In this document: positions 14,800 to 24,953 of the stretch, one piece after another
Numbering within the stretch: the first letter of the stretch is position 1
How the letters are laid out: each line of letters begins with the position of its first letter
Source of the DNA: Bacillota bacterium
GTDB lineage: Bacteria > Bacillota > Sulfobacillia > JAJYWN01
Assembly (NCBI GenBank): GCA_021791495.1
Contig: JAJYWN010000008.1
Span: forward strand, 34,307-98,306
Length of the DNA stretch: 64,000 nucleotides
Reading direction: 5' to 3'
Program-made: the position numbers and the translations under genes
Notes under the pieces: model-generated
The model's database searches: none
Seen by the model: only the letters and a program-made list of their open reading frames with translations
What the model was told of the DNA's origin: nothing

Positions 14800-16278
14800 T
14801 TGGAGCTTTGGAGACTACCTGGACATAGATTACGCGAACTCCTGGGGCGCGGTGAAGTCTCCGCCCTGGAGATAGCTCAGAACCACCTGGAACGTCTGGA
14901 AGCGAAGGAGCCTCAGATTTCCGCGTTCCTCCACGTGAACCGGGACGGTGCCCTGATGCAGGCGGGGGTCATCGACGACCGCATCCGCCAGTTGCGCCAG
15001 GCGGGGGAGGACGTCGACGCCGCGCTCCCCCCCTTGGCCGGTGTGCCGGTGGCCATCAAGGATAACATGTGCACCGAGGGCGTTCCCACCACGGCGGCGT
15101 CGAAGATCCTCCGCGATTACGTTCCGCCCTACGATGCCACGGTGGTGCGGCGCCTGCGCGAGGCCGGGGCCGTGATGATGGGCAAGGCCAACTGCGACGA
15201 GTTTGCCATGGGTTCGTCCACCGAGAACTCCGGGTATTTCCCGACGAAAAACCCCTGGGACCCGACGCGGGTGCCGGGCGGCTCCAGTGGTGGCTCGGCC
15301 GCCGCGGTGGCGGCGGGCGAAGCGGCCGCGTCTCTCGGTTCCGACACCGGCGGCTCCATCCGGCTGCCCGCCTCTTTGTGCGGCGTGGTAGGGGTGAAAC
15401 CCACCTACGGTCGGGTCTCGCGGTACGGGCTCATCGCCTTCGGCTCGTCCCTTGACCAGATCGGCCCCTTCACGCGGGACGTGGAGGACGCGGCTCTGAT
15501 GATGAATGCCATCAGCGGTCACGATCCAATGGATTCAACGTCGGCCGACGTGCCGGCGCCGGACTTCACGGAGGCTTTGTCAGCGGGCGTGTCGGGGCTG
15601 CGTATCGGCGTGCCCCGCGAGTACTTCGGCCCCGGCACCGAGCCGGGCGTGGACAAGGCCGTGCGCGACGCCATCGCCCTCCTCGAGCGGCTCGGGGCGC
15701 GGGTGGGCGAGTGCTCCTTGCCGCACACCTCCTACGCCCTGGATGTCTACTACATCATTGCCCCGGCGGAGGCTTCGGCGAACCTGGCCCGCTACGACGG
15801 GGTGCGCTACGGGCCGCGGGCGGCCGGGGCCGTCACGGTAGGCGAAATGTACGCGCGGACGCGGGCGGCCGGTTTCGGCCCGGAGGTGCGGCGGCGCATC
15901 ATCATCGGCACTTATGTGCTATCGGCGGGCTATTACGACGCCTTCTACCTGAAGGCACAGAAGGTACGCACCCTGGTGAAGCGGGACTTTGACAAGGTCT
16001 TCGAGGAGTTCGACCTCCTCGCCACGCCGGTGTCGCCGACCGTGGCGTTCCCTCTTGGCAGCAAGGTGGCCGATCCCCTGTCCATGTACCTTTCGGACGT
16101 CTGCACCATCCCCATCAACCTGGCGGGTGTGCCGGCCGTCTCGGTGCCCTGCGGTATGGTGGACGGCCTGCCGGTGGGCCTGCAGCTCATCGGGCGGAGC
16201 CTGGATGAGGCGACGCTGCTGCGCGCGGCCTACACGTACGAGCAGTATAGCGGCAACGGCGGCCAGGTGGCGGAGTAG
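14800..16278 (+). CDS. gatA: Asp-tRNA(Asn)/Glu-tRNA(Gln) amidotransferase subunit A
   Basis: Amidase signature: [76 protein letters not shown]. Confidence 0.96.
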   Translation: MELWRLPGHRLRELLGRGEVSALEIAQNHLERLEAKEPQISAFLHVNRDGALMQAGVIDDRIRQLRQAGEDVDAALPPLAGVPVAIKDNMCTEGVPTTAASKILRDYVPPYDATVVRRLREAGAVMMGKANCDEFAMGSSTENSGYFPTKNPWDPTRVPGGSSGGSAAAVAAGEAAASLGSDTGGSIRLPASLCGVVGVKPTYGRVSRYGLIAFGSSLDQIGPFTRDVEDAALMMNAISGHDPMDSTSADVPAPDFTEALSAGVSGLRIGVPREYFGPGTEPGVDKAVRDAIALLERLGARVGECSLPHTSYALDVYYIIAPAEASANLARYDGVRYGPRAAGAVTVGEMYARTRAAGFGPEVRRRIIIGTYVLSAGYYDAFYLKAQKVRTLVKRDFDKVFEEFDLLATPVSPTVAFPLGSKVADPLSMYLSDVCTIPINLAGVPAVSVPCGMVDGLPVGLQLIGRSLDEATLLRAAYTYEQYSGNGGQVAE

Positions 16279-16294
16279 GGAGGGGGCGACGAAG

Positions 16295-18028
16295 ATGACT
16301 GCGGCTATAAACATGACTGGCGAGACCATGAATGGCGGTGTCGGCGTGGCAGGTGGAACTGCCGGCAGGGACGGTAGCACCCAGTACCGGGCCGACATCT
16401 CGTTGGAAGTCCACGTCGAGCTCAAGACCAGGACGAAGATCTTCTGCGACTGCCCGAACTCCTTCGGCGCGCCGCCGAACACGAACGTTTGCCCAGTGTG
16501 CCTGGGGCTGCCGGGCAGTCTGCCGGTGTTAAACCGGGCGGCGCTGGAGTATGCCGTGCGGGCGGCGCTGGCCTTGAACTGCACCATCTCGCCAGAGACC
16601 GTTTTCGCCCGGAAGAACTACTTCTATCCGGATCTGCCGAAGGGGTACCAGATTTCGCAATCGGACAAGCCCGTCGGGACCAACGGCTGGGTGGAGATCG
16701 AGGGCGAGGGCGGGGCGAACGGCAGCGCGAATGGCGGCGCGGGCGCGAAGAAGCGTATCCGCATCCGCCGCGTGCACCTGGAGGAGGACGCGGGCAAGTC
16801 GTTCCACGGGGCGGCCGCAGCCGCCATCGGTACGGCTACCGGCGCCGAAGACACGTCCGGAGACACCGCTAGCGCGTCGGGCTTGCCCGGCTCGTCCGGA
16901 ACTTCCGTCCCAAGCCCAGACGCCGAGGCCGATACTGGCGTTGCGCCGGCGCCCGAAGCCTCGCCGGCGGGGCCGGGCAGCGATTACTCCTTACTGGACT
17001 TCAACCGCTGCGGCGTGCCCTTGATCGAGATCGTATCCGAGATCGATCTGACGTCGGGCGAGGAAGCCCGCGCCTACCTGCAGAAACTCCGCACCATCCT
17101 GTCCTACACCGACGTATCGGACCTGAAGATCGAGGAAGGTTCGCTCCGCTGCGACGCCAATGTCTCGATCCGCCCCGTGAGCTCGGCGGAGCTGGGCGTT
17201 CGCTCCGAGGTGAAGAATATCGGCTCCTTCCGCGGCGTGAAGATGGCCCTGGAATACGAGATCGCACGCCAACGCGAGGTGTTGGAGAGCGGCAAGCGAC
17301 CGACCCTGGACACGCGGCGTTGGGACGAGAAGCGCGCTCGCACCACGCTGTTGCGCTCGAAGGAAGAGGCCAACGACTACCGCTATTTCCCGGAGCCTGA
17401 CCTGGTGCCGACCTATATCGACGAGGCCTTCGTCGCGGAGGTGCGACGCGGCCTGCCGGAGCTTCCCGATGCGAAGCTCGCCCGCCTGGTGGCCGAGGAT
17501 GACCTGGCCCCCTACAATGCCGATGTCATCGCGTCGTCGCCGGCCCTTGCCGCCTTCTACGAAAAGGGCGCCGCCAAGGTCGCCCAGGGCGCCACGCCCG
17601 CTAAGGTCGACGCCAAGCGCACCTTTTCCAACTGGGTCATCGGTGACTTCCTGAGCCGCCTGAACGCCGCCGGGAAGAGCATCGAGGAGAGCCCGGTGAC
17701 ACCCGAGGGGCTGGCGGGGCTCGTCAACCTCATCGGCCAGGGTACCATCTCCGGCAAGATCGCCAAGGACGTCTTCGAGGAGATGTTCGCCACCGGCAAG
17801 GCGGCGGAGGCCATCGTCAAGGAGAAGGGCCTGGCCCAGATCACCGATAGTGGCGCCATTGCCGCCGTGGTGGATCAGGTCATCGCAGCCAACCCCGGGC
17901 CGGTCGCCGACTTCAAGGCCGGTAAGGACCGCGCTATCGGCTTCCTGGTCGGCCAGGTGATGAAGCTGACCAAGGGGCAGGCCAGCCCGGAGCTGGTCAA
18001 TAAGCTGCTACGGGAGAAGTTGGTCTAG
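16295..18028 (+). CDS. gatB: Asp-tRNA(Asn)/Glu-tRNA(Gln) amidotransferase subunit B, with a low-complexity insertion
   Basis: [82 protein letters not shown]-type tail domain. Confidence 0.95.
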   Translation: MTAAINMTGETMNGGVGVAGGTAGRDGSTQYRADISLEVHVELKTRTKIFCDCPNSFGAPPNTNVCPVCLGLPGSLPVLNRAALEYAVRAALALNCTISPETVFARKNYFYPDLPKGYQISQSDKPVGTNGWVEIEGEGGANGSANGGAGAKKRIRIRRVHLEEDAGKSFHGAAAAAIGTATGAEDTSGDTASASGLPGSSGTSVPSPDAEADTGVAPAPEASPAGPGSDYSLLDFNRCGVPLIEIVSEIDLTSGEEARAYLQKLRTILSYTDVSDLKIEEGSLRCDANVSIRPVSSAELGVRSEVKNIGSFRGVKMALEYEIARQREVLESGKRPTLDTRRWDEKRARTTLLRSKEEANDYRYFPEPDLVPTYIDEAFVAEVRRGLPELPDAKLARLVAEDDLAPYNADVIASSPALAAFYEKGAAKVAQGATPAKVDAKRTFSNWVIGDFLSRLNAAGKSIEESPVTPEGLAGLVNLIGQGTISGKIAKDVFEEMFATGKAAEAIVKEKGLAQITDSGAIAAVVDQVIAANPGPVADFKAGKDRAIGFLVGQVMKLTKGQASPELVNKLLREKLV

Positions 18029-18118
18029 GCCAGCCGGTCGGCTCGGTCCCGACCTGGCCGGAAGGATGACATCGTACCGAACCTTGGCCTTGCCAGCTTC
18101 CGGTTGGGGAATAGCCGT

Positions 18119-18688
18119 TTACACTGCGAAGCCGTTCCTTTGAAAAGCTCGCAGGCTGGCGGTATTGTGATCCGCGATGTCACACCCGAACACGAGGTCG
18201 GCCCCGACGCGGTCGAAGGCGAAATCCACCAACATGCCTATGACCTTGGTGCCGACTCCGCGCCCCCAATAGGCCTTCTCGCCGATCATTAGGTCGATGC
18301 GCCATAGGGCCTTGCCGGGGTACCTGTCCAGCAGCCTCTGCAAGTTCATCTCTTGTAGCCAGCACTCGCCCACTGCCACTGTCCGGCTAGCCCCGGCTGG
18401 TCTGGTCGTAACGACATTCGAAGACTCAGCGATTGTAGCTGAGTTGATTGTCGCCACCTCAATCACGAAGCAGTACGCAGACTGGGAGACAGTTCGGTAG
18501 ATGGCCTGAACCTCTTCTCTGGTACGGGACTGGACATCATCGCCTTCGACCAGGTAGAGGACTTCGGGGTCGTTGTTCCACGGGAGAAGTAGACTCCAAT
18601 CATCCTCGGTCAAAGGGCGCAGAACGACCGTGTCGGATGCCAGAGTCACTTGGTGAGTCCGCAACCTATCAGCCTTGATGCTCCCCAT
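18119..18688 (-). CDS. GNAT family N-acetyltransferase
   Basis: VVLRPLTEDDWSLLLPWNNDPEVLYLVEGDD...IDLMIGEKAYWGRGVGTKVIGMLVDFAF...NTASLRAFQRNGF. Confidence 0.85.
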   Translation of the reverse strand: MGSIKADRLRTHQVTLASDTVVLRPLTEDDWSLLLPWNNDPEVLYLVEGDDVQSRTREEVQAIYRTVSQSAYCFVIEVATINSATIAESSNVVTTRPAGASRTVAVGECWLQEMNLQRLLDRYPGKALWRIDLMIGEKAYWGRGVGTKVIGMLVDFAFDRVGADLVFGCDIADHNTASLRAFQRNGFAV

Positions 18689-18811
18689 GGTTCCACCACC
18701 AACTGCAGACCACCGACCAACAACCGCCAACCACCGACCGCTAACAACTTGCACTCCCGGTCAAAGGAAAAGCTAAGTTTTGTCACTGTCAGAATTCGGA
18801 GGGGCCATTTC

Positions 18812-18909
18812 CGCCAGAATCTATCGGGTTCGCCGTACGACCCAACAACAATTGGCGGAAACGAGGCTCTTTTCCCGCTGTGATCAGGTCCGACCGATAG
18901 ATTCTGGCG
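18812..18909. repeat. 16-bp perfect inverted repeat flanking ~66 bp
   Basis: CGCCAGAATCTATCGG (18812-18827) and CCGATAGATTCTGGCG (18894-18909). Confidence 0.85.
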
Positions 18910-19098
18910 TTTTCCAGGGGGGTCACCGCAAGCCTTTTTGCATTTCTGTCAGGTTCTCCGCGGTGAGGTTGGGGAAACCCCTGCGGCACTCCACTCGTAT
19001 GGACTGACAGGAAGAAGGGCAAGGAAGTCTCGATGAGCCGGAAACGACGAGGAAGAGCAAACGGACGAGGAGAAGGAAGAGGAAGTGGGCCTTAACCC

Positions 19099-20607
19099 GT
19101 GATCAGGCTGGCCTGGCGTAACGTCTCCCGGGACTGGACCCGCAGCTTCCTCGCCATTGGTGGAATGGCCGCGGCGGCCATCATCCTTGCGTCCGCGCTC
19201 ACCCTGGCGAACACGCATCAGTCGGGCGCCTACGCCCAGTACCGCTACGCGCTGGGTGGTGACATCATCGCCCTCCCCGGCCATTTCCTGGTCGACCGCT
19301 CCCTCTACGCCGGCGAGCCGACGGCCAAGTGGTCCTGGCACTCCTGGGATGCCACGTGGCAGGGAAACCTGTCTCAGTTCATCCCCGGCATCGGCGACAA
19401 GGGGTACCTGGCACCCGCGGAATCGACGGAAGTCTTCAACCTAGATGCCCTCAACGCGGTGCGGCCGACCCTGGAGAGCTCGGGAGTCCAGAAGGTCTAC
19501 CCCTACCTAGAGTTGCCGGCCTTCACACTGGCCGGTGAAGCCGGTGAGGGAGGTCGGGGCGCTCAGGACGGCTACGGCGGCAAGGACGGCAATCCCATCC
19601 AGGGCGGCGATGCCGGCCAGAGGGCTTTTGTTACGCCACTGCGCGCCCGAGACCCCGCCGTCGATGGCGCGTGGCTAAAGGAGATTCCCGCACCGACTTC
19701 CCGCTTTCCAGTTGGGGTGAGCCTGGCGGGCGGCCGTTGGCTGAACGCTTCCGACGACGGTAAGATGGTGGCCGTTGTGAGCGCCTATCGCCCGGCAGAG
19801 GCGGGGCCGGCGCCCTCACCAGGCCAGTCCATCACCGTATCGGTTCCGGAAGTCTCCTATGATTCGCAAGGTCGGCCTTCTTTCGATTTCGGCCACAGGC
19901 ACCAGTTTGAACTTCAGGTCGCCGGAGTGTTCAACATGGTCCTTGACGTCAGGGGCGAACTCAGGAGTCTGGTCGCCCTGCCGTGGGAGACCGGGGAAAT
20001 CATGATACCATCTGCTACCTTCGCCGCCATCCACCAGCAGGTTTCCGGTGGGCGGCCGCCAGTCAGTGCGGGCCAGTTAGGTCTGGTGGTAGACGACATG
20101 ACGCAGATGGGCACTACCTTGGATGCTCTCACCAAGGCTTTCCCCGACTGGACTGTCCTATCGGCGCCCCATCTGGCGTCAATGGCGAACCGGGGTGCCG
20201 GCGGTGCCATCCCGGCGGACCTGACCGGGGCCTTCGTCGTCGTGGCCTTCCTGCTGGCGGGAGCCTTGGCCGCCGGCAACATGTACGTCGTGGTCCACCA
20301 GCGGTCCAAACAGATAGGCATACTGAAGTCCGTCGGTGCCTCGGCAGGCCAGGTCTTCGTCCTCGTTCTGGCCGAAGTCGCCGGGTATGCCCTGGTCGGC
20401 GGAACCGCGGGTCTACTGTTCGTGGAAGCCTTCTACGCCCTGACTGTCCTAAGCAGCGGGGTAACGCCAGCGGTGGCCTTCTCTCGGATAGGCTCCACCA
20501 GCCTCCTCGTCTTGGGCACCGTCACCCTTGCCGCCCTGGTCTTCGGCCTGGCCCCGGCCTGGTTTGCCGCCACACGCCCCACAGCGCAGGTGCTGAGGAA
20601 CGACTAA
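19099..20607 (+). CDS. FtsX-like ABC transporter permease without adjacent ATPase
   Basis: N-terminal TM (IRLAWRNVSRDWTRSFLAIGGMAAAAIILASAL) and C-terminal FtsX block (VVVHQRSKQIGILKSVGASAGQVFVLVLAE). Confidence 0.8.
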   Translation: MIRLAWRNVSRDWTRSFLAIGGMAAAAIILASALTLANTHQSGAYAQYRYALGGDIIALPGHFLVDRSLYAGEPTAKWSWHSWDATWQGNLSQFIPGIGDKGYLAPAESTEVFNLDALNAVRPTLESSGVQKVYPYLELPAFTLAGEAGEGGRGAQDGYGGKDGNPIQGGDAGQRAFVTPLRARDPAVDGAWLKEIPAPTSRFPVGVSLAGGRWLNASDDGKMVAVVSAYRPAEAGPAPSPGQSITVSVPEVSYDSQGRPSFDFGHRHQFELQVAGVFNMVLDVRGELRSLVALPWETGEIMIPSATFAAIHQQVSGGRPPVSAGQLGLVVDDMTQMGTTLDALTKAFPDWTVLSAPHLASMANRGAGGAIPADLTGAFVVVAFLLAGALAAGNMYVVVHQRSKQIGILKSVGASAGQVFVLVLAEVAGYALVGGTAGLLFVEAFYALTVLSSGVTPAVAFSRIGSTSLLVLGTVTLAALVFGLAPAWFAATRPTAQVLRND

Positions 20608-20643
20608 AGAAACACCACAAGAGGGTGTCAGGTTGGGGGAAGG

Positions 20644-21708
20644 GTGGGGGCGGTCACTATGGTACGCCTGGTCGACCTTTTTGGCCCAGAGATACGGTCC
20701 ATGACGGATGCCAGAGAGCAGTTCCTCGCGAGCCCGTGGGCCTTCTACAAGAGGTTCTTCCTCGATCCTTCCAAGGGGCTGCTCCGCGACTACTGGGGCT
20801 TCTGCCAGAGTATGACGGGCGCCAGAAGAGGGCCCTCCGGACCGTCAGAGGCCGGCGACCAAGGGACGCCGGACCATGCCCACGACCAGCTGCGGGAGGC
20901 AGTGGAGGGCTCCCGCGGAAACTCCATCACGACCGCCATCGAACGGTATCGGGCCCTTCCTGAAGGAGCGGTCAGACAGGCGCTGGACGTGGCCACAGAG
21001 GTCGTCGGAGACGTCGATACTGATGTCTACCTCATGCCGGGCCTGGCCACGGCCAACGCCATGACACCGACTTTGGGTGGGCGCACGGTGGTGGTCATCT
21101 GCCTTGACCAGAACAGGGGAATTGAGGACCTTGTCATGGCCATGGCCCATGAGCTGTCCCACTGCGCTCTGGCCCAGGCCACAGAGTCTACCCCAGCACC
21201 GGCCGCAGAGCCGCCGGCCGGGCCGATCTTGGGGCAGATGATGTACTCAGAGGGGCTGGCTGTGGCCGCATCCCTGGCTGCGCTGGACGCCTATCGGCGC
21301 AAAGCCTCGGCCCCCAGCCGAGTGGTTTCGCGGGATCTGCGGTCCGGCGCGGCCTCCGGCACGACTTGCAGCCAAGGCAGCCAACACTCTGAGACCAACC
21401 TAGCCGCCGCGCTGTGGTTCGCTCCGGAGGTGCTGGCTTGGTGTCGTTCCCACGAGTCCTCACTATGGGCCAAAGCCCTACCGGTCTTGAAATCCGGCGA
21501 CCGGCGGGACTTCCTATATTGGTTTGCCAAGTTCACCGCGGACGACTGGCAGGAGGACGGTCTCCCCTGCCGCGCGGGGTACTACCTGGGATACAGTGCC
21601 GTTACTAGCTTGCTGGACAGGCTATCAATCCGCGAGGCCCATCTCCTTCCCCCTAGCGAACGTGAGAACTCTCTTCTAGCCAGAGCGAGAAGGCTGGGTG
21701 CAGGGTAG
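20644..21708 (+). CDS. Putative Zn-dependent metallopeptidase-like protein
   Basis: VMAMAHELSHCALAQ (HExxH) followed by MMYSEGLAVAAS. Confidence 0.55.
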   Translation: MGAVTMVRLVDLFGPEIRSMTDAREQFLASPWAFYKRFFLDPSKGLLRDYWGFCQSMTGARRGPSGPSEAGDQGTPDHAHDQLREAVEGSRGNSITTAIERYRALPEGAVRQALDVATEVVGDVDTDVYLMPGLATANAMTPTLGGRTVVVICLDQNRGIEDLVMAMAHELSHCALAQATESTPAPAAEPPAGPILGQMMYSEGLAVAASLAALDAYRRKASAPSRVVSRDLRSGAASGTTCSQGSQHSETNLAAALWFAPEVLAWCRSHESSLWAKALPVLKSGDRRDFLYWFAKFTADDWQEDGLPCRAGYYLGYSAVTSLLDRLSIREAHLLPPSERENSLLARARRLGAG

Positions 21709-21745
21709 GCGCGGACGTGACCAACAATACCCTCGTAGCCCAGAC

Positions 21746-22474
21746 CTAGCCGCGGACCTCCGGGACGCTTGGCAGGGCCACTGTCACACAAGTTCCGGCA
21801 GGAGAGGATTCCACGGCCATCGTGCCCCGATACCCCCGCAGGACTTCCCGGCAGAAGGCGAGTCCGATGCCGGTCTGCTCCAGGGCTCCAAGCTGATCGG
21901 GGGTGAACCCCTGGCCATTGTCCCGAAACTCGATCACGGCGAAAGTCTCTGGGGCGGCACCGCCTCTGTCTCCTACCGGCGACAGACCGCCCGCCGTCGG
22001 TCGCTCATCAATGGCGATCACCAGTCGCCCGCCCACCGGGGTGGCGGCAAAGGCATTGCGCATCAGGTTTATGAAGACGCGCCCCAGGAAGTAGGGGTTT
22101 GCCTCCACCAGTGGCTCTCTCCTGATGCGGAGATCGGTCCGGACGCCCCACTTGGCGGCTTCCGGCTCGAGCAGGAGTATGGCGTGCCTGACTACATCGG
22201 CCACATCGCAAGTCCCAACAGACTTGCGGGCGTACTTCGTGAAGGTGAGGAAGTTGTTCAGCAGACGATTAATGCTGGCCACTTCCTCGATAACGATGGG
22301 AAACCCGCTGGGATCAGGTACTCTACCGGCAGCACATTGGCCCCGCCATAGCTCCAGGTGTCCCTGGATGGCGGCCAGAGGGTTACGTATCTCATGTATC
22401 AGCTCGGCGGCGATCTCACCGAGTGCGGCGATGTGGTTGTCCGCAGGAGACTCAAGTTCGGCCAGGGGAACCAT
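21746..22474 (-). CDS. Short soluble histidine kinase (HisKA + HATPase_c)
   Basis: LGEIAAELIHEIRNPLAAIQGHLEL H-box; INLMRNAFAATP N-box; FRDNGQGF G1; GIGLAFCREVLRGYRGTMAVESSPAGTCVTVALP. Confidence 0.9.
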   Translation of the reverse strand: MVPLAELESPADNHIAALGEIAAELIHEIRNPLAAIQGHLELWRGQCAAGRVPDPSGFPIVIEEVASINRLLNNFLTFTKYARKSVGTCDVADVVRHAILLLEPEAAKWGVRTDLRIRREPLVEANPYFLGRVFINLMRNAFAATPVGGRLVIAIDERPTAGGLSPVGDRGGAAPETFAVIEFRDNGQGFTPDQLGALEQTGIGLAFCREVLRGYRGTMAVESSPAGTCVTVALPSVPEVRG

Positions 22475-22733
22475 GACAGACCCTCCCTCAGCTCGGAACT
22501 GAGTGTTTCCGTTCGATATCTCATTCCTCTGGAATCGGCCAGGCTTCCACTCCCACTCGCTCGGTTTCTACTCTTTCCCCTTCGGCGGGTCGCCGATTGC
22601 CTAGTCGGTTCGCGCCTGCCAGGTTTCCACTTGGCGGGTGCCGAATACGTTCTTCCGGATGCCGGTCCGAATCCTCCGTTGCCATAGGGCAATTGTCAGG
22701 GTGGGGTCCGCGTGTCGATTTCGGTAGAAACCC

Positions 22734-23795
22734 TTGAAGCCCTGTGGCGGCACGGGTTGGCGGAACTCCAGAGTCGAAAGAGGGCGTTTTTCCACGAACG
22801 AATCCTTCCCAGCGCGACTGAAACCGAAAGCTCTTGGCCCAGGCAGCACCATCGGGGTAGTTGCTCCCGCCGGTCCCGCACCACACCATACTCTGGAAAC
22901 CGGTCGCACGGCGCTGGAGCGCGAAGGTTTCAAGGTGGTCATGGGCGACCACGTGACGGACACCCGAGGCTACCTGGCCGGGGATGCGGCCGACCGGGCC
23001 GGCGACCTGATGGGCATGTTTCTGGACCCATCCGTGGACGGTATCATCTGCGCCCGCGGCGGCTACGGGGCCATGCAGCTGCTTCCGCTCCTCGACTACC
23101 AGCTGATCCGCGCGAACCCTAAGGTCTTCGTGGGCTACAGCGACATCACGGCCCTACACTCGGCACTGGCGCGCCGGGCCAGGCTGGTGACCTTCCACGG
23201 CCAAATGGCGGCCTTCTCCGAACCGCCGTCCCCCTACACCTGGCGCGCCCTGATGCGGACCATCACCGCCACCGAGCCCCTGGGGACGCTGGGCAACCCG
23301 CCTTCGGGAGAGCCTACTGTCACGCTCGCCCCGGGCCGGGCCACCGGCCGTCTCACCGGAGGCAACCTTTCTCTGCTGTCGGCCACCCTCGGCACACCCT
23401 ACGAAGTGGACACGGACGGAGCGTTACTGGTGATCGAGGACGTGGACGAAAAACCTTACCGGATGGACCGCATGTTAACCCACCTGAAGCTGGCGGGGAA
23501 GTTCGACAAGGTGAAAGGCATCATCTTTGGAGAGTCGGTGGGCTGCGAATGGGATGAGCGCTACCGCCGGGACGAGGTGCCCCCACGCTCGCTGGACCTT
23601 TTCCAGATTCTCCGCGACATGTTGGTGCCTCTTGGTGTACCGCTCTTCTACGGTTTTGCCTGCGGCCACGGGCGGGACCGGTTGACGTTGCCGTTCGGCG
23701 TGGAAGCGGAGATGGACGCGGATGCCGGGACTGTGACGGTGACGGAGGCCGCCCTCACTCCACGCCCCGGTCAGGCCGGCGATACGGTGCAATGA
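22734..23795 (+). CDS. S66 family LD-carboxypeptidase / MccF-like peptidase
   Basis: LGPGSTIGVVAPAGPA, DGIICARGGYGAMQLLPLLDY, FVGYSDITALHSAL, GRLTGGNLSLLSATLGTPYE. Confidence 0.88.
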   Translation: MKPCGGTGWRNSRVERGRFSTNESFPARLKPKALGPGSTIGVVAPAGPAPHHTLETGRTALEREGFKVVMGDHVTDTRGYLAGDAADRAGDLMGMFLDPSVDGIICARGGYGAMQLLPLLDYQLIRANPKVFVGYSDITALHSALARRARLVTFHGQMAAFSEPPSPYTWRALMRTITATEPLGTLGNPPSGEPTVTLAPGRATGRLTGGNLSLLSATLGTPYEVDTDGALLVIEDVDEKPYRMDRMLTHLKLAGKFDKVKGIIFGESVGCEWDERYRRDEVPPRSLDLFQILRDMLVPLGVPLFYGFACGHGRDRLTLPFGVEAEMDADAGTVTVTEAALTPRPGQAGDTVQ

Positions 23796-24337
23796 TTCAC
23801 CCGAATCGCCGCTCACGTCCCCATACACGCCCCCGCTCCGGAGCGGTCTTCAGCCCAGACCGCCGATACCGGTATCTCCTCTGGCGGCGCTGGAGCGACG
23901 ACCCCCCGGGAGCACGCGGTGCCGGCCAGGCCCCCTGGGCCCTGTTTGTCCTGCTAAACCCCTCCACTGCCGATGAAACGGTGAACGACCCCACGGTGGA
24001 ACGGTGCCAGCGCCGCGCCATGAAGGCCGGCTACGGCGGCATGGTGGTCCTGAACATCTTCGCCCTCCGGTCCACCGACCCGTCCGCCCTTTACGAGGAA
24101 GGTGACCCAGTAGGCCGCCGGAACGACCGCTACATCCGCTTCGCCGTGCACCGCATCCCCGACGTGGTCTGCGGCTGGGGGACCCACGGTGCACACTTGG
24201 ACCGCGGGCGAAAAGTCCTGGACCTCCTGACCACCATCGGGGTGCGCCCGCAAGCCTTCGGCCTCACGCAGCAGGGGCAGCCCAAGCACCCGCTGTATCT
24301 GCCCTATAGCCTTGCCCCGACCCCGCTGGAAACCTGA
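23792..24337 (+). CDS. DUF1643 domain protein
   Basis: RYRYLLWRRW...ALFVLLNPSTADETVNDPTVERCQRRAMKAGYGGMVVLNIFALRSTDPSAL; 4-nt overlap with the S66 gene. Confidence 0.85.
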   Translation: MIHPNRRSRPHTRPRSGAVFSPDRRYRYLLWRRWSDDPPGARGAGQAPWALFVLLNPSTADETVNDPTVERCQRRAMKAGYGGMVVLNIFALRSTDPSALYEEGDPVGRRNDRYIRFAVHRIPDVVCGWGTHGAHLDRGRKVLDLLTTIGVRPQAFGLTQQGQPKHPLYLPYSLAPTPLET

Positions 24338-24410
24338 GGCTGTCCTGACGCCGGCCACAGCTTGTTGACAAAGGGGTTTGCCGAGCACAAACCACCTCAT
24401 CTGAACGGGT

Positions 24411-24885
24411 CTGCCGAGGCACAGAAGGTGCGTGTGCAGTCCGCATCGGAAGGTGGGGGGTATCCGCCGCCATAAGGTCGTGGGAGTCAATTCGGGATAC
24501 TTTTCCGAGACCAACAAGGTATCTTGGGTTTACCCCAGGCCATTGTGCCGGCTTTCACGAGGGCGTGCCAGGTCTGTCAAGGTGAGGATCGTGCGGCCTT
24601 GCTCTTCTTTCCGCAGCTAGAGAGCACGGGTTGACCTTTGCGTTCCCCAAAGTGAGACAATCCACGGGACGGCGGGTTCCAATAGGGCACCGGCGGGGTC
24701 CCGGCAGTGGGCGGCGGAGGCCAAAAAGGGCCATCGTATACCCCCCAGGGGTATGCTTCCGGGACAGGGGGTAAACCCAAGATACCATGCGTGTCGAAAG
24801 ATCGTGTCCTGAATTGACCCCACCCGTGATTCTTGCCGTACCCCGGCATGAACCGCGGGTGGAATGGTACTCCAGGGATCAGGTG
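24411..24885. repeat. Dispersed ~475-bp palindromic repeat, copy 1
   Basis: Homologous to 32396-32873; nested inverted arms with AAGGTATCTTGGGTTTACCCC on the left and GGGGGTAAACCCAAGATACC on the right. Confidence 0.85.
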
Positions 24886-24953
24886 TCCGTGTCTGCCAAC
24901 AAGCTCAGGCCGGCCTGAGGCCGAATGACGCTACCCGAGGCCGGCTGAGGCCG

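Noticed and set aside
24577-24849. 90-aa ORF and similar ORFs within the palindromic repeats as genes
   Set aside because: Explained by repeat structure; sequence between copies diverges without obvious codon conservation
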